A stretch of DNA of 64,000 nt from Muricoccus pecuniae. Its GTDB lineage: Bacteria; Pseudomonadota; Alphaproteobacteria; Acetobacterales; Acetobacteraceae. Made by a program: the position numbers and the translations under genes. Under the pieces are notes generated by a model. That model was not told the origin of the DNA. It did not search any database and saw nothing but the letters and a program-made list of their open reading frames with translations. Where the stretch lies: assembly GCF_014199205.1 (NCBI RefSeq), contig NZ_JACIJD010000009.1, positions 1 through 64,000 of the forward strand. The letters run 5' to 3'. This document shows, piece after piece, positions 25,975 through 34,387 of the stretch; the first letter of the stretch is position 1, and each line of letters begins with the position of its first letter.

Positions 25975-27582
25975 TTAACCCTTCGCAATCCGCCCATCGA
26001 GCACCGGCGCCACCCGGCCGCGCGCGGAGAGGTGATCGGCCACCACATCCTCCAGCGGCGGCCCGTCGTCATAGGCCTCCAGCGCCGCGTCGCGCAGCAC
26101 GGCGTAGCCGTCCCCGCCCGCCCGCATGAAGTTGTTCGTCACCACGCGATAGGCGCGGTCGTTCTCCAGCGGCCCATCGGCCGTGCGCACCTCGCGCAGG
26201 CGCTGCCCCGGCGGGGCGGCGGGGTCGAAGGCGATGCGCAGCCCCGCGACCTGCGGGAAGCGCCCGGCTGCGGCGGGCAGGCGGGACAGCCCGTTCTCCA
26301 GCGCTGCGCGGAGGGCGCCGCCGCGGATGGTCAGCGTCGCCAGCGTGTTGCCGAAGGGGAGCACGGCGAGCACGTCGCCCAGCGTCAGCATCCCGGCCGG
26401 CAGGGAGGCGCGCAGCCCGCCGGCATTGACCACGGCGATCTCCGCGCCGGGGATCCGCGCCAGCGCCGCCTCGGCCACGAGGCTCCCCAGGGCGCATTCC
26501 CCGTCCCGGCAGGAGGCGTCGGGGAAGGGGCCCTCCGCCAGGGCGAGGGGGCGGCGCCGGATTTCCCCGAGAGGCGCGGCGTACTCCGCCACCACCGCGG
26601 CGACCGCCGGGTCCTCCGCCACATCGGGGCCGATCGGGCGCACGGTGCCGCCATGGCGGGCGACGCCTCCATCCGTGCCGAGATCGAGGTCCAGCCGCCC
26701 GAGATAGCGCCCGTGGCAGGCGACCTGGGCGATCCGCACGTCCCGCCCGCGCCCGGCGACCAGGAGGGGATGCGGCCCGACGGCGCCGGCCAGCCCGTCC
26801 GCGAGCAGGAGGTGGGAATGGCCGCCGATGATCGCGTCGATCCCCTCCACCTCCGCCGCCAGCCGCCGGTCCGCGGGCAGGCCGAGATGGGAGAGCACCA
26901 CCACCGTGCCGATGCCCCGCCGGCGCAGATCGAGGGCCGCGCGCTCGGCCGCCTCCATCGGGTCGGTGAAGCGGAGGTTCGGGCCGGGGGAGGAGGAGGT
27001 CGCCGTCTCCGGCGTGGTCAGCCCCACCACCCCGATCCGCGCGCCGGCCGATTCGAGCACGGCAGAGGCGGTGACGCGGTCCCGCAGCAGGGGCTCCGCG
27101 CGGGTGTCGAGATTCGCCGAGAGCAGGGGGAAGGGCACGGCGGCGGCGTAGCGGGCGAGGTTCTCCGGCCCGTTGTCGAACTCGTGGTTGCCGAGCGACA
27201 TGGCCATGGTGCCCACCGCCCGCTGCACCGCCGCCTCCGCCAGGCCGCGGTGCAGGGTGTAGTAGAGGCTGCCCATGAACTGGTCGCCCGCGTCCAGCAG
27301 GAAGGGCGCGCGGCCCTCGGCCAGTGCGGCCGCCCGCGCCTCGCGGATCGCGCCCGCCAGCCGCGCGGCGCCGCCGGCGCAGGGCCCGCCCTCGCGGCAG
27401 AGGCTCCCGCCCTCGGCCACGCCCTCGTGCTTGGAGTGGAAGTCGTTGAGGTGGAGGAGGGCGATCCGCGCGCCCCCGGCCGCCGCGGCGCGGCGCAGGG
27501 AGGGCGCCGCGAGAGAGATCCCCGCCGCCGCGCGCAGCAGGCCGCGCCGGGAGAGGTGATGCTGTGCCGTTCGCTGCCGCAT
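25975..27582 (-). CDS. bifunctional 5'-nucleotidase/UDP-sugar hydrolase-like metallophosphoesterase
   Basis: This 535-residue exported enzyme starts with a twin-arginine-like signal (HHLSRRGLLRAAAGISLAAP). The N-terminal calcineurin-type domain shows LLHLNDFHS, the LDAGDQFMGS metal site, SLGNHEFDNG, LSHLG and IGGHSH. The C-terminal 5'-nucleotidase domain (about 330-500) has GGLRASLPAG and NFMRAGGDGY for substrate binding. It likely dephosphorylates extracellular nucleotides for phosphate or purine scavenging. The ATG at 27582 is chosen for the signal peptide; a longer frame to 27744 is unsupported. Confidence 0.9.
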   Translation of the reverse strand: MRQRTAQHHLSRRGLLRAAAGISLAAPSLRRAAAAGGARIALLHLNDFHSKHEGVAEGGSLCREGGPCAGGAARLAGAIREARAAALAEGRAPFLLDAGDQFMGSLYYTLHRGLAEAAVQRAVGTMAMSLGNHEFDNGPENLARYAAAVPFPLLSANLDTRAEPLLRDRVTASAVLESAGARIGVVGLTTPETATSSSPGPNLRFTDPMEAAERAALDLRRRGIGTVVVLSHLGLPADRRLAAEVEGIDAIIGGHSHLLLADGLAGAVGPHPLLVAGRGRDVRIAQVACHGRYLGRLDLDLGTDGGVARHGGTVRPIGPDVAEDPAVAAVVAEYAAPLGEIRRRPLALAEGPFPDASCRDGECALGSLVAEAALARIPGAEIAVVNAGGLRASLPAGMLTLGDVLAVLPFGNTLATLTIRGGALRAALENGLSRLPAAAGRFPQVAGLRIAFDPAAPPGQRLREVRTADGPLENDRAYRVVTNNFMRAGGDGYAVLRDAALEAYDDGPPLEDVVADHLSARGRVAPVLDGRIAKG

Positions 27583-27879
27583 GGAAACCCCTTCTCGCCG
27601 GCCTTCCGGAAGGCGCGGCCGCATCCAGATGTGGCGCGGCCACACCCGGGCGCCGGATCTTCCGACGCCCGGCGCCGGGCCGTAATGTGCCTTGCACGGG
27701 CGCCGGTGCGGGTTCAAACGGCCCGCTCCCGTTTCGCTCGTCAAGAGCGCGGCGCGGAGTCGCAGATCGCGCCGCTCCAGGCCCGTCCCGGATCGGAGCG
27801 GCCCCGCCCGCGCGCGGCCCGCGCGGAACCAGCGCGCCCCCCAGGATCAGTCCCGGGCCGGGGGAGGAGCGGCGAACGC
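27583..27879. other. divergent spacer with a perfect palindrome
   Basis: This 297-bp spacer between the nucleotidase and tauE starts contains the 14-bp perfect palindrome GCCTTCCGGAAGGC at 27601-27614, 19 bp from the nucleotidase ATG, which could be an operator. I see no gene and no clear promoter hexamers. Confidence 0.4.
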
Positions 27880-28788
27880 ATGTCCGTCTACCTGCCCATC
27901 GCCGAGATGTCGGTGGATGCCCTGCTGCTGCTGGGCATCGGCCTGGGCGTGGGATGGCTGTCCGGCCTTTTCGGCGTGGGCGGCGGCTTCCTGCTGACGC
28001 CGCTGCTGATCCTCATCGGTATCCCCGCCCCCGTGGCCGTGGCCTCGGGCGCGAACCAGACGCTCGGCGCCTCCGTCTCCGGCCTCATCGCCCAGTGGCG
28101 GCGGGGGAACGTGGACCCCCGCATGGGGGTGGTGCTGCTGGTCGCCGGCCTCGCCGGCTCCTTCGCCGGCACGCAGCTCTTCGTGCTGCTGCGGCGGCTC
28201 GGGCAGGTGGATCTGGCCGTCTCGCTCTTCTACGTCGTCGTGCTCGGCACGGTGGGCGCGCTGATGGTGCGCGAGAGCCTGCGCGCCATCCTCCGCCGCC
28301 GCCGGCTGGCGCCCGCGCGCACGCACCAGCATTCCTGGCTGCACGGCCTGCCCTTCAAGATGCGCTTCCGGCGCTCGCGCCTCTACATCTCGGTCATCCC
28401 GCCCGCTCTGGTGGGCTTCGGCATCGGCATCCTCTCGGCCGTCATGGGGGTCGGCGGCGGCTTCATGCTCGTGCCCGCCATGATCTACGTGCTGGGCATG
28501 CCGACGACGACGACGATCGGCACCTCGCTCTTCCAGGTTACCTTCGTCAGCGCCAACGTCACCCTTCTCCAGGCCCTGCAGACGGGGTCGGTGGACATCG
28601 TGCTCACCCTGCTGCTGCTGGCGGGCGGGGTGGCGGGCGCGCAGTTCGGCGCGGCCATGGGCACGCGGCTGCGGGGGGAGGAGACGCGGGCGCTGCTCGG
28701 GCTGCTCGTGCTCTCCGTGGCGCTGCGGCTGCTCTGGGACCTGCTGGAGACGCCCGGCAGCCTCTACTTCCTCGGCACGGCGACGTGA
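27880..28788 (+). CDS. sulfite exporter TauE/SafE family permease
   Basis: This 302-residue membrane protein has about eight helices and two internally similar halves, each with the TauE glycine motif: GWLSGLFGVGGGFLLTPLL near 24-42 and ILSAVMGVGGGFMLVPAMI near 187-205. Family members move sulfite, sulfoacetate or other organosulfur anions; the substrate is unknown. It starts behind GGGGAGGAG and its stop overlaps the TIGR02186 start, a conserved alphaproteobacterial pairing. Confidence 0.9.
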   Translation: MSVYLPIAEMSVDALLLLGIGLGVGWLSGLFGVGGGFLLTPLLILIGIPAPVAVASGANQTLGASVSGLIAQWRRGNVDPRMGVVLLVAGLAGSFAGTQLFVLLRRLGQVDLAVSLFYVVVLGTVGALMVRESLRAILRRRRLAPARTHQHSWLHGLPFKMRFRRSRLYISVIPPALVGFGIGILSAVMGVGGGFMLVPAMIYVLGMPTTTTIGTSLFQVTFVSANVTLLQALQTGSVDIVLTLLLLAGGVAGAQFGAAMGTRLRGEETRALLGLLVLSVALRLLWDLLETPGSLYFLGTAT

Positions 28789-29627
28789 CCTCGCCGGGGC
28801 TCGTGCCGGGGGGGCGGCACGGCCGCCGGCCGCCCGTGCCGTGGCGGCCGGTCCTGCGCCTGCTGCTGGTCCTCTCCGCCGTCCTGCTCCTCCCCTGGCT
28901 GGCGCCGCCCGCCCGGGCTCAGCGCGACGACGCCGCGCCCCAGCCCGGCCCCGCCCTGGCCGCCGAGCTCGCCCAGCCCCGCATCGCCGTGGACACCGCC
29001 TTCACCGGCACCGACCTCCTCGTCTTCGGCGCGACCGACCGGCTGATCGGCCCGACGGGGGACAACGTGGTCGTGCTCGGCCTCGGTGCGGCGCGGGACG
29101 TGCTGGTGCGGCGCCGCGTGAAGCGGCTGGGCATCTGGGTGAACGGGCCCTCCGCGCGTTTCCGGGAGGTGCCGAGCTACTACGCCCTCGTCTCCACCGC
29201 GCCGGTGGCCGGGCTGCTGGACGAGCCCGCCCGGCGCGAGCGGCGGCTCGGGCTGGAGCTGCTCACCGCCCGCCTGCCCGGCCCGCGCGACCCCGAGTTC
29301 CGCCGCGCGCTGATCGAGCTCAAGCAGGGCTCGGAGGGATGGAACGAGGAGGAGAGCCGGGTGGAGGTGTCGGGCGGCCGGCTCTTCCATGCCCGCCTGC
29401 CCCTGCCCTCCACCATCGCCACGGGGGACTACATGGTGCAGGTGATGCTCGTGCGCGCCGGGCGGATCATCGCGCGGCAGGAACTCTCCTTCCGGGTGGA
29501 CCGGGTGGGCGCCACGGCGCGGATCGCCTCTGTTTCACGCGACCACCCCTTGCTGTATGGCCTGGCCTGCATCGCCCTCGCGGCGCTGGCGGGATGGTTC
29601 GGCAGCGTCGTCTTCCGCCGGGGCTGA
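28785..29627 (+). CDS. TIGR02186 family membrane protein
   Basis: This 280-residue protein has an N-terminal signal or anchor (about 24-45, LRLLLVLSAVLLLPWLAPPARA), a ~190-residue periplasmic beta-rich domain (VDTAFTGTDLLVFGA, KRLGIWVNGPSARFREVPSY) and a C-terminal transmembrane helix (about 257-277). It matches the alphaproteobacterial TIGR02186 family that always follows a TauE permease. The GTG at 28785 overlaps the TauE stop as GTGA; a GTG at 28803 is possible. It may be an auxiliary subunit of the permease. Function is unproven. Confidence 0.85.
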   Translation: MTSPGLVPGGRHGRRPPVPWRPVLRLLLVLSAVLLLPWLAPPARAQRDDAAPQPGPALAAELAQPRIAVDTAFTGTDLLVFGATDRLIGPTGDNVVVLGLGAARDVLVRRRVKRLGIWVNGPSARFREVPSYYALVSTAPVAGLLDEPARRERRLGLELLTARLPGPRDPEFRRALIELKQGSEGWNEEESRVEVSGGRLFHARLPLPSTIATGDYMVQVMLVRAGRIIARQELSFRVDRVGATARIASVSRDHPLLYGLACIALAALAGWFGSVVFRRG

Positions 29628-29662
29628 GGGCCTGGGCTGAGGGAAAGGACAGGGATCGCCGC

Positions 29663-30127
29663 ATGCCGCAGGACCGCGTCTTCCTCGTGGTGGTGGACGA
29701 CAGCCCGGAAAAGGCCGTCGCGCTGCGCTACGCCTGCCTGCGCGTCCGCAAGTCCGGCGGCCGCGTCGCCCTGCTGCGCATCACCGAGCCGCCGGAGATG
29801 CAGGAATGGGCGGGGATCGCCGCGCTGATGCAGGAGGAGCGGCGGCAGGAGGCCGAGCAGCTCCTCTCCGCCCTCGCCGCGGAGGTGGAGGAGATGACGG
29901 GCGCCCTGCCCCTTCAACTCATTCGGGAGGGCGACCCGGTGGAGGAGGTGCTGGAGGTCCTGGCCGAGGACCCCCGGATCTCCATCCTCGTCCTCGCCAC
30001 CGCCACCGAGGGCGGGCCCGGGCCCCTGACCACGGCGCTGACGGGCCGCCATGCCGGGGCGCTGCGCTGCCCCATCACCCTGGTCCCCGGCGGCATGACG
30101 GATGCGGAGCTGGACCGGGTGACCTGA
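29663..30127 (+). CDS. universal stress protein (UspA family)
   Basis: This 154-residue alpha/beta protein opens with the Usp strand VFLVVVDDSPEKAVALRYA and ends with the strand CPITLVPGG. The canonical ATP-binding G-2X-G-9X-G-S/T motif is incomplete (LATATEGGPGPLTTALTG), so nucleotide binding is uncertain. It lies 35 bp after the TIGR02186 gene on the same strand and is probably cotranscribed. Confidence 0.82.
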   Translation: MPQDRVFLVVVDDSPEKAVALRYACLRVRKSGGRVALLRITEPPEMQEWAGIAALMQEERRQEAEQLLSALAAEVEEMTGALPLQLIREGDPVEEVLEVLAEDPRISILVLATATEGGPGPLTTALTGRHAGALRCPITLVPGGMTDAELDRVT

Positions 30128-30276
30128 GCGCCCGCGCGGGAGGGCGCCGGCGCGACACGGCCGGCCCCGAGCCCGCCGCAGCCCACCCCCGCGCGGTGAA
30201 TGGTTGCGCCCCCGCCCTCCCTGCCCCACATCCCGGCCAGGACGGCGGCGCGGCCGCCGCGAAGGGGAATTCCCGC

Positions 30277-30840
30277 ATGTTCATCGAGACCGAGGCGACG
30301 CCGAACCCCGCGACCCTCAAGTTCCTTCCCGGCCAGCCCGTGATGGGCGACCGCGGCACCGCCGACTTCGTCTCCCCCGAGACCGCCGCCCGCTCCCCCC
30401 TGGCCGAGCGCCTCTTCCAGCTCGACGGCGTGGCCCGCGTCTTCCTCGGCGCCGACTTCGTGACGGTGACGAAGGCGAATGGCGCCGACTGGGTCGATCT
30501 CCGCCCGCAGGTGCTCGGCGCGCTGATGGAGCACGCCATGGCGGGCCGCCCCATCCTGGCCGGCGACGAGGCCGAGGACGACGCGGAGGACACCGATCCC
30601 GCCGATGCCGAGGTGGTGGCCCAGATCAAGGAGCTGCTGGACACCCGCGTGCGCCCGGCCGTGGCGGGGGATGGCGGCGACATCGTCTTCCGCGGCTTCC
30701 GCGACGGCATCGTGCGGCTGCGCATGCAGGGCGCCTGCTCCGGCTGCCCCTCCTCCCGCGCGACGCTGAAGCACGGGGTGGAGAACATGCTGCGCCACTA
30801 CGTGCCGGAGGTGGTGGCGGTGGAGCAGGTCGAGGCCTGA
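30277..30840 (+). CDS. NfuA/NifU-type Fe-S scaffold or carrier protein
   Basis: This 187-residue protein has an N-terminal Nfu_N domain ([39 protein letters not shown]) and a C-terminal NifU domain with the CxxC pair in GACSGCPSS that binds a 4Fe-4S cluster. It delivers clusters to apo-proteins in the cytoplasm. A short acidic linker ([13 protein letters not shown]) separates the domains. Length is typical of alphaproteobacterial and mitochondrial Nfu1. Confidence 0.93.
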   Translation: MFIETEATPNPATLKFLPGQPVMGDRGTADFVSPETAARSPLAERLFQLDGVARVFLGADFVTVTKANGADWVDLRPQVLGALMEHAMAGRPILAGDEAEDDAEDTDPADAEVVAQIKELLDTRVRPAVAGDGGDIVFRGFRDGIVRLRMQGACSGCPSSRATLKHGVENMLRHYVPEVVAVEQVEA

Positions 30841-30928
30841 CATTCACCGGGCAGATGGAGGCTATGCCGCCAGGGGATTGGCCGTGCGTCCCCGGGGCGG
30901 CAAGTATCGGAACCAAGGAGATCACCCT

Positions 30929-31540
30929 ATGCCCGATACGAATGTGACGAGCACCGAGCGCCTGGACGACACGGCGCTCGACCGCCTCTTCCGCCGCGCC
31001 CGCACCGCCAATGCCTGGCAGGACCGCCCCGTCACCGATGAGACGCTGCGTCAGCTCTACGACCTCGTCTCCCTCGGCCCGACCAGCGCCAACCAGCTCC
31101 CCGGCCGCTTCGTCTTCGTGCGCAGCCCGGAGGGGAGGGAGAAGCTGCTGCAGGCCGTCTCGGCCGGCAACCTGGAGAAGACGCGCACCGCGCCGGTGAC
31201 GGCCGTCATCGCCTACGACCCGCAGTTCTATGAGCAGCTTCCCCGTCTGTTCCCGCATGCCGACGCGAAGTCCTGGTTCACGGGCAAGCCGGAATTCGCC
31301 GAGCGCAGCGCCCTCGTGAACTCCACGCTGCAGGCGGCCTACCTCATCCTCGCCGCCCGCTCGCTCGGGCTGGATGCGGGGCCGATGGGCGGCTTCGATG
31401 CCAAGAAGACGGACGAATTGTTCCTCGCCGAGAGCGGCTGGAAGTCCACCATGCTCATCAATCTCGGCTACGGCGATCATTCCAAGACTTTCGATCGCCT
31501 GCCGCGCCTGGGCTTCAACGAGGCCGCTGTCCTCGCCTGA
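30929..31540 (+). CDS. malonic semialdehyde reductase-like nitroreductase (RutE/HadB family)
   Basis: This 203-residue FMN-dependent nitroreductase-fold enzyme shows the RutE-type blocks [34 protein letters not shown], and [11 protein letters not shown] followed by [10 protein letters not shown]. RutE reduces 3-hydroxypropionate-related aldehydes in pyrimidine degradation, but no rut genes are nearby, so the substrate is open. The ATG at 30929 sits 8 nt after AAGGAG. Confidence 0.88.
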   Translation: MPDTNVTSTERLDDTALDRLFRRARTANAWQDRPVTDETLRQLYDLVSLGPTSANQLPGRFVFVRSPEGREKLLQAVSAGNLEKTRTAPVTAVIAYDPQFYEQLPRLFPHADAKSWFTGKPEFAERSALVNSTLQAAYLILAARSLGLDAGPMGGFDAKKTDELFLAESGWKSTMLINLGYGDHSKTFDRLPRLGFNEAAVLA

Positions 31541-31552
31541 ACACCGCTTTCC

Positions 31553-31574
31553 CCGGGGCGGGGTTCCGCCCCGG
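31553..31574. terminator. bidirectional hairpin between nitroreductase and TonB-receptor genes
   Basis: A perfect 9-bp stem (CCGGGGCGG at 31553-31561, CCGCCCCGG at 31566-31574) with a 4-nt loop lies between two convergent genes, 13 bp after one stop and 15 bp from the other. Confidence 0.6.
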
Positions 31575-31588
31575 AGGATCGCCCGGTC

Positions 31589-33625
31589 CTAGAAGTCGAA
31601 GCGGAGCGAGAGATAGACACTCCGCTCGGCCTCGGCCCCGATGCCCTGCCGCTGCCGCTCGTGCAGCAGGTTCGAACCCTCGATCGCCACGGTGACGCCC
31701 TCGGCCAGCTTGTAGCCCAGCCGTGCCGCGACCGAGGCGTGGTCGCCGACGCGCACGGGAAGAATGCCCCGATCCGTCACGCGATAGCCCTCGAGCGAGG
31801 TGGCGTAGCGGGCGAAGAGGTCGGCCCGCAGCGGCCCCTGTCCCCAGCCCAGCCGGGCCGAAACGAGGTTCCGGGGCGAGGCGTGGCCGAAGTTCGCGAG
31901 GCTCGACCGGTCGCCCTCCTCCACTGCCGCGAGGCGGTACTCGGCACCCCAGTCGAAGTTCCCGCCCAGGCGGCCGGCGGCGGAAAGCTCCACCCCGTAG
32001 GCCTGCGAGCTGTCGAGGTTGTAGGGAATGATCGCTGAGGGCAGGCCGCCGGTCGGGAAGGCGCCCAGCGAGGCGCTGACGTTGCGGTTGGTCTGGTAGA
32101 AGCCGGTGACGCCGACGCGGCCGTCAATCGCTGCCACCTGCCGGCTGTAGCCGATCTCGTAATTGTCCGCCGTGCTCGGCTTCAGCAGGGGCGAGCCGAT
32201 GATGGCGAGGCCGAAGCTGGGCACCACGACCCGCGCGCCCATGTCGAAGAAGCCGGGAACGCCGACGCCGCGCGAGGCCGAGAGGCGAACCGTCTCGATG
32301 TCGGTCGCGCGCCAGACCAGGCCCGCATTCCAGGAGAGCGCACCGTAGTCCCGATCGTAGTCACGATCCTGGAAAGGGAAGAAGGGGCTGTCGAAGCCTT
32401 TCGCCTGAAGCCAGAGATGGTCGTAGCGCAGCGCGCCCGTCCATTCGAGGCTGGGCGTGACGGCCCAGTTCCACATCACCCCGGCAGCGGCGACGTCGTA
32501 GCCGCCCTCCAGCCCGCGCAGCGGCGAGGTATCGATGAAGGAACCGCTTCCGTTCTGATCGCGGGTGCTGATCGTGTTGTGGCGGTACTCGAGGAAGGGA
32601 CGCAGCGTGTGCGCGGCGTTGAGCTTCACCGTGTCGCTAAGCTGCGCGATCGTCACCCCCTGGCTGAGTAGCGGCGTGCCGGCGAGATTCGTGTCCAGCG
32701 CATTGTGGTAGATCGAGGCGCCGATCAGCCCGGCTCCCGTCTCGGCCGTCATCCGCCCCCGCAGGCTCCAGGTCTTGACGTCCCAGGGCAGCAGCAGCCC
32801 GGGAAGCTGGAACTCGGTGCCGATCGAGCGGGAGTAGGACGCGTCGAACCCGGCCCAGACCGCGTCGCTGATCCGGAAGGAGGCATCGGCCGCGAACTGG
32901 CCGTGCGAGACGTCGCGCCCCGCGCCGATGCCGAGCTCGAAAGCCTCGTAGCCCCGGCGCCAGGCATCCTGCTCGCGTAGCCCGCCCGATACGCGCAGGC
33001 CCGAGCCGCCGCCCAGCGGCGCGGTCACCACGCCGGAGACCTCGCCGTAATGCCTCGTGCCGCCACGGGCGACGAGGTTGGTCACGCGGTCATGCGCGGG
33101 ATCGAAGGTGAGGATGTTGATCACGCCCGCGACCGCGTTGAAGCCGAACAGCGCGCTGTTCGGGCCGCGCACCACCTCGATCTGCCGGATCTCGGAGAGC
33201 TGGACGGGCAGGTTGTCCCACGACGTCCGGCCGAAGGCGTCGAGATAGACCTGCCGGCCATTCACCAGCACCAGCATCCGCTGCGTGTTGGGCGCGGCAT
33301 AGCCGCGGGCGGTGACCGAGAAGTCCTGCGGGCCGTACTGCTGCACATCGAGTGAGGTGAAGCGCGCGAGCACGGTGGGGATGTCGTTCGCCCCGGAGCG
33401 CCGGATCTGCTCGGCGGTGATGATGTCCATCGCCACGGGCACGTCGGAGGCGCGCTGGGGCTTGCCGGTCGCGCTCGTCGTAACGGGTTCGCCGAACAGC
33501 TCCTCCAGCGCGTTGCGGTCCAGCCCCTGCGCTCCGGCACCGGCCGCGAGGGCGAGGGAGAAGAGGCCCGCACAAGCGGCGGCAAGCCGGACGGACGGGC
33601 CGCTCCGGCCCTTGCATGCGGTCAC
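31589..33625 (-). CDS. TonB-dependent outer membrane receptor
   Basis: This 678-residue protein has a signal peptide (to about AGAQ, residue 33), a plug domain (SDVPVAMDIITAEQIRRSG, QIEVVRGPNSALFGFNAVAG) and a 22-stranded barrel ending in the outer-membrane Phe (SLRFDF). The plug resembles siderophore/cobalamin receptors; the ligand is unknown. The GTG at 33625 follows AGGAGC and lies only 2 nt after the stop of the YfiR-like gene, so the two are coupled. A GGDEF-EAL gene is divergent. Pairing of a DUF4154 protein with such a receptor suggests ligand-linked signalling. Confidence 0.92.
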   Translation of the reverse strand: MTACKGRSGPSVRLAAACAGLFSLALAAGAGAQGLDRNALEELFGEPVTTSATGKPQRASDVPVAMDIITAEQIRRSGANDIPTVLARFTSLDVQQYGPQDFSVTARGYAAPNTQRMLVLVNGRQVYLDAFGRTSWDNLPVQLSEIRQIEVVRGPNSALFGFNAVAGVINILTFDPAHDRVTNLVARGGTRHYGEVSGVVTAPLGGGSGLRVSGGLREQDAWRRGYEAFELGIGAGRDVSHGQFAADASFRISDAVWAGFDASYSRSIGTEFQLPGLLLPWDVKTWSLRGRMTAETGAGLIGASIYHNALDTNLAGTPLLSQGVTIAQLSDTVKLNAAHTLRPFLEYRHNTISTRDQNGSGSFIDTSPLRGLEGGYDVAAAGVMWNWAVTPSLEWTGALRYDHLWLQAKGFDSPFFPFQDRDYDRDYGALSWNAGLVWRATDIETVRLSASRGVGVPGFFDMGARVVVPSFGLAIIGSPLLKPSTADNYEIGYSRQVAAIDGRVGVTGFYQTNRNVSASLGAFPTGGLPSAIIPYNLDSSQAYGVELSAAGRLGGNFDWGAEYRLAAVEEGDRSSLANFGHASPRNLVSARLGWGQGPLRADLFARYATSLEGYRVTDRGILPVRVGDHASVAARLGYKLAEGVTVAIEGSNLLHERQRQGIGAEAERSVYLSLRFDF

Positions 33626-33627
33626 GA

Positions 33628-34134
33628 TCAACGCTCCTGGATCATCATTCGGAAGGCCGCGGCGAAGTTGATGCCCGCGGCCTGGGCGGCGGTGCGGTTC
33701 ACGAGGATTTCCACCCGGGGCTCGCCGCGCACGACCATCACGACGGAGCCCGAATCGATCAGCGAGCGGTCGGAGGCGATGGTCAGGACCGAGCGCCCCG
33801 CAACCGCCCCGGCGATCGCCGCGGCGTGCGGCACCGCCGCCTCCGTCAGCAGCAGGGCGGCCACGGGCGCGCTGGCCACGCCCTCCACCGTCACCAGCCG
33901 GGGCCGCACGACGAGGTTCCCCGCCCGTATGCCCTCGCCGAAGGAGGCGGCGATGCGGGTGGCCTCCTCCCGGGCGGCAGCGGATTGCTGGGGATAAACG
34001 ACGCCGACCTCCGCCGTGCCGGCGGGCGGGCGCTCGAGGAAGCCGAGGGCGCGGGCGAGGACCTGCAGGTCGCGCGGCGTGGGATCCGCCGCCGCGCCCA
34101 GCGGCAGGGCAAGGCCGGCGAGAAGGGCGAGCAC
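33628..34134 (-). CDS. YfiR/DUF4154 family periplasmic protein
   Basis: From the GTG at 34134 this is 168 residues: a hydrophobic signal (VLALLAGLALPLGAAA) and a DUF4154 domain with VGVVYPQQSAA, SVLTIASDRSLIDSGSVVMV, and NRTAAQAAGINFAAAFRMM near the end. YfiR in Pseudomonas represses the diguanylate cyclase YfiN from the periplasm. The start is uncertain: the GTG gives no basic n-region, and a TTG at 34227 would add an Arg-rich stretch. It is coupled to the TonB receptor and divergent from a YfiN-like GGDEF-EAL gene, so I infer that it controls that enzyme. Confidence 0.75.
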   Translation of the reverse strand: MLALLAGLALPLGAAADPTPRDLQVLARALGFLERPPAGTAEVGVVYPQQSAAAREEATRIAASFGEGIRAGNLVVRPRLVTVEGVASAPVAALLLTEAAVPHAAAIAGAVAGRSVLTIASDRSLIDSGSVVMVVRGEPRVEILVNRTAAQAAGINFAAAFRMMIQER

Positions 34135-34387
34135 CGGGCGAGCACCGGCGCGAAGCCTTCTCCGCCCCTTGCCTTGCGCGCCGGCGGGCCGCGGCCCGCA
34201 CGATCGGGAGGTGTTCCTGCGCGGCAAGCTGGTTTGTCCCGTGGTCGTGCCCGTGGTGGTTTCGCCGCGGAAATCGACGGCATCGGCAGACTGACCGGAC
34301 AAGCTGAATAAAAAGCGAATGCGGTCCCGGAAATTTTTGGGGCCACGTTGAGGAATTGTTTGCGAAGGCGGCCGCAGGGTGGCCCCG

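Noticed and set aside
27700-27740. GCGGGTTCAAACGGCCCGC resembling a tRNA T-arm
   Set aside because: The loop would be 9 nt rather than 7, and no acceptor, D or anticodon stems can be drawn around it.
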